From Burkholderiaceae bacterium (GTDB lineage Bacteria > Pseudomonadota > Gammaproteobacteria > Burkholderiales > Burkholderiaceae_C): a stretch of 26,923 nt of DNA. Of this stretch, positions 7,594 through 15,321 are shown piece after piece (position 1 is the first letter of the stretch; each line of letters begins with the position of its first letter). The stretch is taken from positions 1-26,923 of the forward strand of contig JAISNB010000050.1 of NCBI GenBank assembly GCA_031276435.1, written 5' to 3'. The notes below the pieces were generated by a model. That model searched no databases and was not told where the DNA came from. It was given only the letters and a program-made list of their open reading frames with translations. The position numbers and the translations under genes are program-made.

Positions 7594-7695
7594 TCTGATT
7601 AACTGTCATTGCGAGGGGCTTTGGCCCCGTGGCAATCCATACGGCGGCCCATGGATTGCTTCGCTGCACTGGCAATGACAATTCTTTTAATCAGA
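7594..7695. repeat. MITE/REP-like palindromic element
   Basis: Nested inverted repeats fill this 102-bp stretch. The outermost is TCTGATTAA (with its complement ending at 7695). The next is TGTCATTGC / GCAATGACA, and the innermost is GGCAATCCAT / ATGGATTGC. The TGTCATTGCGAGG and GCAATCCAT words are typical of dispersed intergenic palindromes in several proteobacterial genomes. It carries no gene. Confidence 0.65.
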
Positions 7696-7838
7696 GGCTC
7701 TCTGGTGTATCCCCGGCCCCGGACGGCATTGGCCGCCTGATTGCGCAATGCGCGCGGCGCAGCACCGCAACCGCGCATGGCAATCTGGGCACGCGCTGTT
7801 CGCCATCGCCCTGCCCTGCGGTGGCTGGGCATCCGCAT

Positions 7839-8690
7839 TCATGCGCGCAGCGCCGTTTTCTCATGCGCCAGCGTCTGTTGCAGGCGTTTGCTGTCCACCG
7901 GCAGGCCCTTGCGCGAAATCACTTTCACCGCGACCGGGTTAATGGATGGCAAACCGCGTTGCGCCACAAGTCCCCCCGGCGCATGCAACGAGTTGAGCAA
8001 AACGATTCCGACGCCCGCACGGGCCAGGGTGCATGCCTCTTCCCGGCCCTGTACATGCTCGACAACCCGGGGCGACAAACCGCGCGCGGCAAGAATGTCC
8101 AGTCCCTCGGCATGGATGCGGCAACGCTCGTTCCCGTAAGTCACAACGGAAAGCGGCTTAGGCGGGCATGGCAACGCGGCGGCTGAGAACCAGTGAAATT
8201 CAATGTGGCCAACGTTGGACGCATCGTCCTCGCGGTTGAGGTTGAGAACAAAGGCAAGGTCCAGCTCACCCTTACTGACCAGGCCGCACAGCATGCCGGA
8301 TTGGGGTGCCACGTGGATGCGCGCCTCGGTGCCGAGCAGCGCGCAAAGCTTGCGCAACGTGCTGGCAGACGCGAAATCCGCGCTGATGGGCGTTACGCCC
8401 ACGGCAAGGTGGCCGCGCTTTTTCATCAGCCTGCCGCGCGCATCCATGTGGGCGCGCAACAGCGCCCGGGCCTCTGCGACCAGTTCCACGCCAAAACTGG
8501 TCAGCCCCGGCTGACGCCGGTTTTCCGTGCGGACGAAAACCGCGCGCCCCAGGCCCTTTTCCAGCCGCGCCACCTGCTGGCTGACAGCCGATTGCGTCAC
8601 GCGCAGGGCCTTGGCCGCCTCGCTAAAGCCCCCCTCATCAACAACTGCCACGCATGCCCTGAGCAAGGTGACATCCAGCAAATCTTCCAT
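7839..8690 (-). CDS. LysR-type transcriptional regulator
   Basis: A 283-residue cytoplasmic regulator. The N-terminal winged helix-turn-helix is clear (LLRACVAVVDEGGFSEAAKA, then LRVTQSAVSQQVARLEKGLG, residues about 8-50). A LysR substrate-binding-type domain follows, with the usual linker region and ending HEKTALRA. I start at MEDLLDVTLL because AAGGAAGGG sits eight bases upstream; the frame is open 11 codons further. It diverges from a possible leader ORF and a porin gene across an AT-rich region with an inverted repeat, the standard LysR arrangement. The effector is unknown; the likely target is its own promoter and the porin side. It appears intact. Confidence 0.92.
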   Translation of the reverse strand: MEDLLDVTLLRACVAVVDEGGFSEAAKALRVTQSAVSQQVARLEKGLGRAVFVRTENRRQPGLTSFGVELVAEARALLRAHMDARGRLMKKRGHLAVGVTPISADFASASTLRKLCALLGTEARIHVAPQSGMLCGLVSKGELDLAFVLNLNREDDASNVGHIEFHWFSAAALPCPPKPLSVVTYGNERCRIHAEGLDILAARGLSPRVVEHVQGREEACTLARAGVGIVLLNSLHAPGGLVAQRGLPSINPVAVKVISRKGLPVDSKRLQQTLAHEKTALRA

Positions 8691-8723
8691 GGCAAACCCT
8701 TCCTTGCGGCCAATCGGGATCAT

Positions 8724-8888
8724 AAATCCCGCTAATAACTCGCATCAATGAATATTATGTGAAACTTTATATATTTTCACCATTTGTGTCAAGGAAAATT
8801 TATCTATTAAATAATAAGTATTATATATAAGGTTGAATCCATTTTCTGTGGCATCATCCGGCTCTTCTTTTCTGCAGGAGTTTCCAGC
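8724..8888. promoter_or_regulatory. AT-rich divergent control region
   Basis: This stretch is conspicuously AT-rich in an otherwise GC-rich window, especially 8745-8850, with several TATA-like words. It separates the LysR gene from the small ORF and porin on the plus strand and probably holds both promoters. Individual -10 boxes cannot be chosen because too many words fit. Confidence 0.55.
8759..8780. promoter_or_regulatory. Candidate LysR operator
   Basis: A perfect inverted repeat GTGAAA-N10-TTTCAC (22 bp) with an AT-only core lies about 70 bp upstream of the LysR start codon. Size and symmetry fit a dyad of the LysR type (T-N11-A family). Binding is inference. Confidence 0.5.
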
Positions 8889-9038
8889 ATGAATGCAGTC
8901 TGTGCCGCTGCGCCCAAAGCCTGTGCTTGCAATGACGGTCGATGGATTGCCGTCACCCCTCTTCTGAATCGTTACGGCCTTGGCCTTCATATTGCCAAGG
9001 CCACGGGAAAACCCTGTTACCGGGGAGGCAGCCTATAG
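8889..9038 (+). CDS. Possible 49-residue leader peptide
   Basis: A short ORF with a good GCAGGAG site seven bases before its ATG. It encodes a 49-residue Cys-containing peptide starting MNAVCAAAPKACACNDGRW. It has no signal peptide and no family I know. Its 3' half contains a perfect inverted repeat GGCCTTGGC / GCCAAGGCC (8976-8984 with 8994-9002), so it could be a regulatory leader for the porin 88 bp downstream. It could also be the stub of a deleted gene. Confidence 0.35.
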   Translation: MNAVCAAAPKACACNDGRWIAVTPLLNRYGLGLHIAKATGKPCYRGGSL

Positions 9039-9125
9039 CACCGACCCCATCTATACAAATAACGGTATTCGTATAAGCCATCCATTTACCCACACCATTT
9101 TACTCATACAGGAGTTGATCGCATC

Positions 9126-10146
9126 ATGCAAAACCATGCAACACGTTCATTTTTGATAATATCAGGCCTGTTGCTCTCGTCAGGGGCCAAGGCGGAATCC
9201 AGCGTCACCATTTATGGCGTCGCGGATGTCAGCGTGCGTTACACCAGCAACACCGATGCTTCCAGCAAAGGGAAAACCAGCATCGGCAATGCCGCAAGAA
9301 CCGCCACCCGGCTGGGTTTCAGGGGCAGTGAGGAAATCAACAATGACCTCAGCGCCATCTTTACCCTGGAAACAGGCATCAACCCGGCAACAGGCGCCGC
9401 TGGTGATGACACACGGTTTTACAACCGCCAGATTTTTGTCGGCTTCAAGAGCAAGAAGTTCGGGCAATTCACCCTGGGCCGCCAATACACGACCATCATC
9501 TCTTTTCTGGGGGTTTACGACGTTCTGGGCCTTGCAACCTATGACGACTGGACGCCACTGGCATTCATCAACAACACCGGCAGATACGACAGCTCTTACC
9601 GCTACACAAACCAGTTTGGCAATGTGGAGCTGCTCGTTGCCGGCGCAATTCAAAATCCGGAGGGGGGGGGGGCAGCCTGGCGGAAAAACCAGCTATCCCA
9701 TAGGTGTTGCCGCCCACTACAAGGGAGACAACTGGCAGTTTGGCGCCGCCTACAACACATTCAAGCCCAACGCCGACATCAACAAAAAACGCCAGACCTA
9801 CGCCGTTGGCGTTTTTTATAAGTTTGGCGAGATCAAACTTTCAGGCCATTATTATGACCGCGACAACGAGCCGGATGGCCGCTCCGACAAGACCCTGACC
9901 CTGGGCGCTGTTTACGATTTCACGAATGAAATCAAACTGATTGGCGAAGCATTCCATACGCGATCAAAAGTCGGCGGGCAACGCGGAAAGCGCAGCGCCG
10001 CAATCCTGACGGCGGAATACTTCTTCTCCAAGACAACGCAAAGCTACATTGGCGTGGATTACAACAGGTTTTCTGGCGCCTCAGTTCCCGCCAGCGCAAA
10101 GGCTTCACGCCTTGGCCTTACAGTTGGCCTGCGCCATTATTTTTAA
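9126..10146 (+). pseudogene. Gram-negative trimeric porin, out of frame at a poly-G tract
   Basis: A general outer-membrane porin of the Burkholderiales type. The signal peptide ends ...SGAKA, followed by ESSVTIYGVADVSVRYTSN. Typical elements are RLGFRGSEEINNDLSAIFTL, FYNRQIFVGFKSKKFGQFTLG, and a C-terminal strand ending GLRHYF with terminal Phe. The reading frame breaks at an 11-G run (9662-9672). Upstream, the frame reads ...AIQNPEGGG and goes astray. One frame over, the protein resumes QPGGKTSYPIGVAAHYKGD to the stop at 10146. Ten G residues would restore a 339-residue porin of normal length. This may be phase variation, a fixed mutation or a homopolymer sequencing error. AGGAG precedes the start; a LysR gene is nearby. 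Confidence 0.88.
9662..9672 (+). repeat. Eleven-G homopolymer inside the porin gene
   Basis: Counted directly from the sequence: A at 9661, then eleven G residues, then CAGCC. The tract encodes glycines in a surface-loop-like segment and is the exact point of the frame change in the porin gene. Confidence 0.9.
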
Positions 10147-10602
10147 CCGGATCTTCCGAAGCAATGAAATGACAAAAACCATTTCAGAACCTGCCCAGCA
10201 CCCCATGGCGTTCAGGCGCTGGGGATTGGCCTGCGGCGCCAGCCCAAGCCGTGGCGGCGGTTGATTGGGCAACGAGCCGCCTCTTTTGGCGGCCCGTGCA
10301 CCTGCCGCCGCCAAAAGCAAAACAAGGCCTGAAGGCCCTGTTTTCAACGACTGGCAGATCTTGGTGGATATTTGCGAATCAAGATTTGGAGCTGGAGACG
10401 AGACGGGCACCAAAGTGCTAAGTCTTTGTTTCCAAACAAATTTCTCCGCCGCGATGAGCAGCGAAGTTCTTGATTTATAGCCTTGTTTTGTGCTCTCGCA
10501 ACAAAAACCCTGCATTGCCCCTCACATTTTGGAAATCCGTCCATCGCGCGGCACCCGACAGCGGCGACAGGTCATGCACACCCGCGAAACTCGTCGCCCA
10601 GA
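10147..10602. other. Gene-free stretch after the porin
   Basis: Apart from the hairpin at 10319-10344, I see no convincing gene here. Candidate ORFs on both strands are short and featureless. It marks the left border of the accessory island that starts with the relaxase remnant. Confidence 0.45.
10319..10344 (+). terminator. Terminator-like hairpin downstream of the porin
   Basis: AAAACAAGGCC-TGAA-GGCCCTGTTTT folds into a near-perfect stem ending in a short T run. It is about 170 bp beyond the porin stop and is roughly symmetric, so it could act on either strand. Confidence 0.6.
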
Positions 10603-10779
10603 TCAATGACCGCTATCTTTCTCCAGAATTTCAGCGCGGCGGCCCAATACAGGCGCCAGACCATGCAATAGCTCAGCCTGTTCGGCCAAGGACAAATCGA
10701 AGTAGTGCGCCGCCCAGATCAAATTGCCGGATGTCGCCAATCCAGATTCTGCGGCCTTTCTGCTACGCCTCCACTTCAT
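10603..10779 (-). CDS. Small hypothetical protein after the relaxase
   Basis: A 58-residue frame starting MKWRRSRKAAESGLATSGNL overlaps the end of the relaxase remnant. Its body is protein-like (LIWAAHYFDLSLAEQAELLH), with amphipathic helices and no membrane segment. Overlapping start/stop arrangements are common in conjugative-element operons, so this may be a real accessory gene or the remains of one. No family was recognised. Confidence 0.42.
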   Translation of the reverse strand: MKWRRSRKAAESGLATSGNLIWAAHYFDLSLAEQAELLHGLAPVLGRRAEILEKDSGH

Positions 10780-12278
10780 CGGGCAATTTGAGATAAGGAT
10801 TGTTCGCGACGATCTGCGTGAGCACCAGTGAGGGATTGTTGAGCAAATAGCCATGCAGGCGGCGTGTCTTGCGCGGCCCGCTGACCTCGCAAGTCCAGAT
10901 GTTCAGGCCATTGGCCTGCTTGCGGTGCAGGCCAAGCTTCTCAAAGCGCTTTTGCACCCACTGCCAATCGGCCACTGCGTCTTGCTTGGCAAGAAGCGCG
11001 GTTTGCGGATGCTCTTGCGCATAGCGCTGGAACACGCCAGGGCTGACCAGACAGACCGTATCGGCCACCGTATGCACCAGCGCCTTGGCATCGTTGATGA
11101 TCAGCTTGCGGGATGCGACGTGCTGGCGCAGCCAGGCCATGAAATGCTCGCCGGAAGGTATTTCAGCAGGCATGTCAGACTCTTGCACTGCGTCCACCGC
11201 TTCCGCGGCTGGGGCAGGTGACTTGATCCGCGCCTGTGGCCCGGAAGAAGCTTCGGGTGCCGCCACAATGGCCGATGCCGCATCTGGAGCGCCCAACAAG
11301 TCCAGCACCATCGGAGCCTGCTGCAGGCTGAACCGCTGAAGCGGGCGTCATTGAATCTGCCGATGTTTCGGCGCCTGTTGGTGGTGTGGCCGCAGCCGAT
11401 GGCGGTGCCGTGGCTTCGGTCGTCGTGTCCGCCTCTTGAAGCACCTCAATCTTTCCGGCAAACGGCGCTGGACGCTCTTCGCCCTCCCAGATCAACGCCG
11501 GGGCCAGCCGCAACAGCGTAAAAGTGTGCGACCAGCCCGTATCACTGGTGACCGTGGCCTTCCAGATCGCCTTGCCGTCCGGGGTGGGCTGCGCGATGCC
11601 GTGGTCTTGCAGCACATTGAACACGGCGGTATTGCTCGATGGAATCCCGTCAAAACCCTGGGACAGCAAATACGCGCGCAGCTTGTCAGAAACCGTCTTG
11701 CTCACCAGCCAGAGCGCCTCCTGCGTCAGCCACCCGTCCGAGGCCTGGGCCTGGTTGATCTTCAACTCTGCCCGCAACAAATGGCGCAGACCGTCGAGCA
11801 GCTTGCGCTGCAAGGCATGTCGGGGTGCGGCCATCGCCCTGGCCGGATCGCCGCCGAGCGCCTGCGCGACCGACGCCCGGTCGGCCTGGATCACCAGCTC
11901 GCCCAAAACCCCGGCATGCTCGTACTGGCCCGCCAACACGTACAGCAGCGCCGACCAAAGATCGGGATAGGCGCTGAGCCAGTCCAGCATCCGGGCGTCG
12001 AGCACCTGGGTGTAGAGCAGCCCGGTGGCGGCGCTGTGCAAGCGGTACGCGCGCTCCTGGCGATAGCGAAAGCGGTAGGGCTGCCGCAACGGCCCGTGCC
12101 AGGGATGCCAGAGGCTGCCATCGGCATGCTCGACATGCAAATCCACCGCAATCTTGCCAATATCGTGCAGCAGCGCCGCGCAGGCAGTCGCGGCTGTCCA
12201 GGCCTCGGCCTGCGCGGCCTGATCCTCGGGGGTCGTGCCAGCGGGAAGCAGGTGCGACTGGCGCAGCTTGAGCGCACA
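10763..12278 (-). pseudogene. MobH/TraI-type ICE relaxase remnant, truncated and frameshifted
   Basis: This matches the C-terminal three quarters of the MobH-type relaxase of integrating conjugative elements, which nicks the transfer origin. Visible are ALKLRQSHLLPAG, the HD motif LLHDIGKIAVDLHVEHADG, WHPWHGPLRQPYRFRYR and RLHSAATGLLYTQVLDAR. A Pro/Ala-rich linker and a C-terminal TraI_2-C-like domain (FMAWLRQHVASRKLIIND to NNPYLKLPDEVEA) follow. A one-base frame change near 11310-11345 separates the linker from the C-terminal domain. The N-terminal part of the protein is missing: homology stops at about 12278, directly against a truncated prlF on the opposite strand. No other transfer genes are in the window, so this is an ICE scar, not a working element. 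Confidence 0.82.
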
Positions 12279-12281
12279 TGA

Positions 12282-12440
12282 AGACCCCGCCATCGCCGCA
12301 TTTCTGATTTTGCTGGTCCGCGATATTGAGGCTGGCCGAAGCATTCGTGGTTTGCCTCAGGATTTGGCGCGCGCGATGCTAAAGCATGCGGGTCACCCAT
12401 GGTCTTGGGCGACGACTTCGATGAAGAGGTGGCAATCTGA
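12282..12440 (+). pseudogene. prlF: PrlF-family antitoxin fragment
   Basis: Only the C-terminal part of a PrlF (SohA) antitoxin remains: EDPAIAAFLILLVRDIEAG, then GLPQDLARAMLKHAG. After a one-base shift near 12400, it ends GDDFDEEVAI with TGA at 12438-12440. PrlF neutralises the YhaV ribonuclease in the known prlF-yhaV type II module. The stop overlaps the yhaV ATG by one base, the normal operon arrangement. The DNA-binding AbrB-like N-terminus is absent and the left edge meets the relaxase remnant. Confidence 0.72.
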
Positions 12441-12742
12441 TGCAGCAGCATGGCTGGACACTGCTGTTTCACGACAACCTGATCGAGCAGATGATGAAGC
12501 TGCGTGCGGCAGTGCTGCGTGCACAAGAGAGCGACCCAGGGGGATTGGGATCCAACGCCAATGTCAGATTCTTCCGCACCCTGATTCAGTTGCTGCAAGG
12601 CGGGGGCCGATCGATCCGGCCTGCGGCGAATACCGTCAAGGCAACACCATGGGGGCAGCTTATAGCCACTGGCGGGCCAACCCTGGAAGGCGGTGCCGGC
12701 TGTTTTTCCGTTACGTCTCCAGGGTAAAAGTGCTCGTCTGCG

Positions 12743-12748
12743 CCTAGG
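12743..12748. repeat. Left target site duplication of the IS481-type element
   Basis: CCTAGG flanks the left terminal repeat and is identical to 13775-13780. It fits the NCTAGN target preference known for IS481. Confidence 0.9.
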
Positions 12749-13774
12749 TGTAGTTTCCCAAGAGGTTGTTCACCCGATGTGAGGGAAGATGGAGGTTCTC
12801 AAGCCGGCCAACTTCCCCCAGGAGTCCTCGGATGAACATTCACAAGAATGCCTCAATGACGCCACGAGGTCGAGCGCATCTGATGCGCGAGATCGATCGG
12901 ATCGGGCTCAAGCCTGCGGCTGCAGCCGCAGGCTTGAGCGAACGAACGGCCCGCAAGTGGCAGCGCCGCTGGGCCAGCGAAGGCGCGCCAGGCCTGCTCG
13001 ATCGCAGTTCCAGACCCGAGCGCTGCCCCCGGCGCAGTGCTGCCTCCAAGGTCGAGCGCGCGCTGGCCCTGCGGCGCAACCAGTGCCTGACCTACGAATG
13101 CATCGCCGAGCGTGTGGGCCTGTCCCGAAGCACGGTCGCGCGCACTTGCAAGGCCGCTGGCGCGGCGCGTTTGACTGCTTTGCCGGACGCGGTGCCAATG
13201 CGGCGCTACGAGCGGCAGATCGCCGGCGAGTTGCTGCACCTGGATACCAAGAAGCTTGGGCGCTTCGACAAGCCTGGCCACCGTGTCACGGGCGAACGCA
13301 CTCAGAACACCCCGCGCGCCGGCTGGCAGGCGCTGCACGTGGCCATCGACGAGCACTCCCGCGTGGGCTTCAGCCAGATGCTGGCCGACGAGACAACCAA
13401 ATGCGCTTGCGCCTTCCTGCTGGCAGCCCTGCGGTACTACAAGGGCTTGGGCGTGAAGGTCGAGCAGGTGATGACTGACAACGGTTCGGCCTACAAGTCA
13501 CGCCGCTTCGCCAAGCTGCTGCGCCGACTGGGCATCCGCCATATCCGCACCCGACCCTATACGCCACGAACCAACGGCAAGGCCGAGCGATTCATCCAGA
13601 CCTTGCTGCGCGAATGGGCCTATGCCTTCATCTACCCCAGCTCGGAGCATCGATCACGTGAGTTGCAGCCCTGGATGTTCCACTACAACTTCCATCGGCC
13701 GCACTCCGCAACCTCTCATCGTCCTCCCATCACTCGCCTCGGCTTCGACGGGAACAACGTGTTGAGAAACTACA
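12749..13774 (+). mobile_element. IS481-family insertion sequence (1026 bp)
   Basis: The element begins TGTAGTTTCCCAAGAGG and ends with the imperfect complement (CGTGTTGAGAAACTACA). The 23-bp terminal repeats differ at three positions. It is flanked by a perfect 6-bp duplication, CCTAGG. One transposase gene fills it. The perfect duplication and an intact transposase indicate a relatively recent insertion, into an already damaged yhaV gene. Exact IS name not determined. Confidence 0.93.
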
Positions 13775-13779
13775 CCTAG
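12832..13779 (+). CDS. IS481-family DDE transposase
   Basis: A 315-residue transposase. Two helix-turn-helix segments occupy the N-terminus (GLSERTARKWQRRWASEGAP, then YECIAERVGLSRSTVARTCK). The rve/DDE catalytic core follows, with D138 (LHLDTKK), D216 (MTDNGSAY) and E252 (TPRTNGKAERF), and the typical C-terminal FHYNFHRPHSA. The ATG at 12832 is preceded by AGGAG. The coding frame runs off the element's right end: the last codon straddles the terminus, and the TAG stop (13777-13779) lies in the duplicated target CCTAGG. A 34-bp perfect palindrome (12906-12939) lies within the first helix-turn-helix coding region. It appears intact. Confidence 0.95.
   Translation: MNIHKNASMTPRGRAHLMREIDRIGLKPAAAAAGLSERTARKWQRRWASEGAPGLLDRSSRPERCPRRSAASKVERALALRRNQCLTYECIAERVGLSRSTVARTCKAAGAARLTALPDAVPMRRYERQIAGELLHLDTKKLGRFDKPGHRVTGERTQNTPRAGWQALHVAIDEHSRVGFSQMLADETTKCACAFLLAALRYYKGLGVKVEQVMTDNGSAYKSRRFAKLLRRLGIRHIRTRPYTPRTNGKAERFIQTLLREWAYAFIYPSSEHRSRELQPWMFHYNFHRPHSATSHRPPITRLGFDGNNVLRNYT
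12906..12939. repeat. Perfect 34-bp palindrome inside the transposase gene
   Basis: The left half GCTCAAGCCTGCGGCTG is followed with no spacer by its exact complement. It encodes the LKPAAAAAGLS stretch. It would give a very stable hairpin in mRNA or a cruciform in DNA. Confidence 0.9.
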
Positions 13780-13780
13780 G
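13775..13780. repeat. Right target site duplication of the IS481-type element
   Basis: CCTAGG, identical to 12743-12748. It supplies the transposase stop codon. Confidence 0.9.
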
Positions 13781-13909
13781 TCAACGATGCGCAGATGCTG
13801 CGATCGGGCAGCAAGTCAGACCTGTGTGCCGTGTTCAGCGAAGATGCCCGAATGCGGAAGTCCACCAGACAACTGGAGCGCCCTAGTACAAACAAGCAAG
13901 CAGGATTGA

Positions 13910-14286
13910 AGCAAACTGAAATAGGCATTCCTGATGGCAGCAGGCAACGACCATGAGATCGACAACTCGCATTAGCACCACAGAACAGATTGGCCGAAGT
14001 TTCAGCCATGCATCGCGCGCGTGCAGGGCAAACCACCACACTGGCACCTTTGCGCTTTGGTTGTTGAGCGCACTGAAAGACTGCGACCAGCCGGTATCAG
14101 TCGGCTGCGGCACATTCGCCTGGCACTGGGTCGAGTGTGCGATCGTACATTCCACGGAAAATCCATGTTTCTTGTGAAAATAAGCTCATAAGAACAAAAT
14201 ATAAATAGAAGGACGCGGCGGGAAAAAACGAGTTTACTATTTGCGACCATTCATTTTCCATCCTGATATTGGAAAGGTTCTACACC
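13910..14286. other. Gap between yhaV remnant and tauA
   Basis: About 377 bp without a supportable gene. Reading frames on both strands are short and change frame, so this may be further decayed element DNA. The last 100 bp (14165-14270) are AT-rich and probably hold the tau promoter, but no -35/-10 pair with proper spacing stands out. Confidence 0.45.
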
Positions 14287-15321
14287 ATGAAGTCTTCCCG
14301 TCGCAACTGGTTGCTGCACATCGGCCAACTGGCTGGCCTGGCCGTGTTTACCGGCAGTTTTTCCATCCCGGCCCTGGCCCAGAACAAGGAAGTCGTTATC
14401 GGCTACCAAGACATGGTGGTGCCTTGGCGTTACGCGCAGGAAACCAGGTTGGTGGAACAGCGCACCGGCTACAAGGTCACTTACCGCAAGATCGGCAGCG
14501 GCGCCGAGGTGGCGCGCGCGTTGGCCTCGGGCGCCATCCACATCGGCGAGGCCGGCTCCGCGCCGTTTGCCGCGGCGCTGTCGCAGGGTGTGCCCATCGA
14601 AGTGTTCTGGATTCTGGACAACATCAACGACGCCGAAGCGCTGGTGGCGCGCAACGGTTCGGGCGTCAACACGCTGGCCGACCTGAAAGGCAAGAAAATC
14701 GCGCTGCCCTTTGCTTCCACCACCCACTTTCACACGCTGGTGGCGCTGGAAGGCGCGGGCTTGACACAGAAAGACGTGCAACTGCTGAATCTGCGCCCAC
14801 CGGAAATTCTGGCCGCCTGGGGCCGGGGCGACATCGACGCCACCTTCGTCTGGGACCCGGCGCTGGCCGAAGCCAAGAAAAGCGGCAAGGTACTGACCAC
14901 TTCCGGCCAGATCGCCAAGGAAACCGGCAAGGCCACCTTCGACGCACTGGCCGTGCTCAAGTCCTTTTCCAAGGATCATGACGCCTTCCTGACCGAGTTC
15001 GTCAAGGTGCTGGCCGAAACGGACAACCAGTATGCGCGGAACAAGGCTCAATGGACCGCTGGCTCCGAGCCAGTCAAGGCCGTGGCCAAGTGGAGCGGCG
15101 CCGAGGCACGGAATGTGCCCGCCAGCTTGGCGCTGTACGAGTTCGTCGCGCCAGCGCAGCAGGCCAGCAAGCAATGGCTGGGGGGCGGCAAGGATTCCGT
15201 CGTCGCGCAATCGCTGGCCGCCACCGCCGCGTTCCTGAAAAACCAAGGCACGGTGCAGAATGTGTTGCCGGATTATTCCGTGGGCGTCAATGCCACCTGG
15301 GTCGAGCGTGCCGCCAAATAG
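14287..15321 (+). CDS. tauA: Taurine ABC transporter, periplasmic binding protein
   Basis: A 344-residue periplasmic protein with a cleavable signal peptide ending in PALAQN. The body matches TauA-type sulfonate-binding proteins: EVVIGYQDMVVPWRYAQ, KIGSGAEVARALASGAIHIG, ADLKGKKIALPFASTTHFHT and LRPPEILAAWGRGDIDATFV. TauA delivers taurine to TauBC for import as a sulfur (or carbon) source. I start at MKSSRRNW (ATG 14287), which has GGAAAGG upstream; an earlier in-frame ATG at 14269 would spoil the signal peptide. tauB and tauC follow on the same strand. Taurine versus another alkanesulfonate cannot be settled by eye, but motif order favours TauA over SsuA. Confidence 0.86.
   Translation: MKSSRRNWLLHIGQLAGLAVFTGSFSIPALAQNKEVVIGYQDMVVPWRYAQETRLVEQRTGYKVTYRKIGSGAEVARALASGAIHIGEAGSAPFAAALSQGVPIEVFWILDNINDAEALVARNGSGVNTLADLKGKKIALPFASTTHFHTLVALEGAGLTQKDVQLLNLRPPEILAAWGRGDIDATFVWDPALAEAKKSGKVLTTSGQIAKETGKATFDALAVLKSFSKDHDAFLTEFVKVLAETDNQYARNKAQWTAGSEPVKAVAKWSGAEARNVPASLALYEFVAPAQQASKQWLGGGKDSVVAQSLAATAAFLKNQGTVQNVLPDYSVGVNATWVERAAK

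Larger units (their letters stand above)
12440..13909 (+). pseudogene. yhaV: YhaV-family toxin gene, broken and interrupted by an IS
   Basis: The start is MQQHGWTLLFHDNLIEQMMK, with LRAAVLRAQESDPGGLGSNA following, as in YhaV ribonuclease toxins. Near 12600 the frame shifts, and the match resumes as EYRQGNTMGAAYSHW and RRCRLFFRYVSRVKVLVCA. A TAG then replaces the Trp codon expected before VND. At exactly this point the IS481-type element is inserted. Beyond it, VNDAQMLRSGSKSDLCAVF continues. After one more shift the end reads PPDNWSALVQTSKQD, stopping at 13909. Two frameshifts, a nonsense codon and an insertion make the toxin dead. The partner antitoxin is also truncated. Confidence 0.78.

Noticed and set aside
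14080..14110. Second relaxase copy suggested by a short match to 11525-11550 (TGCGACCAGCC.GTATCA)
   Set aside because: The match is about 19 bases with mismatches, and flanking translation does not follow the relaxase.
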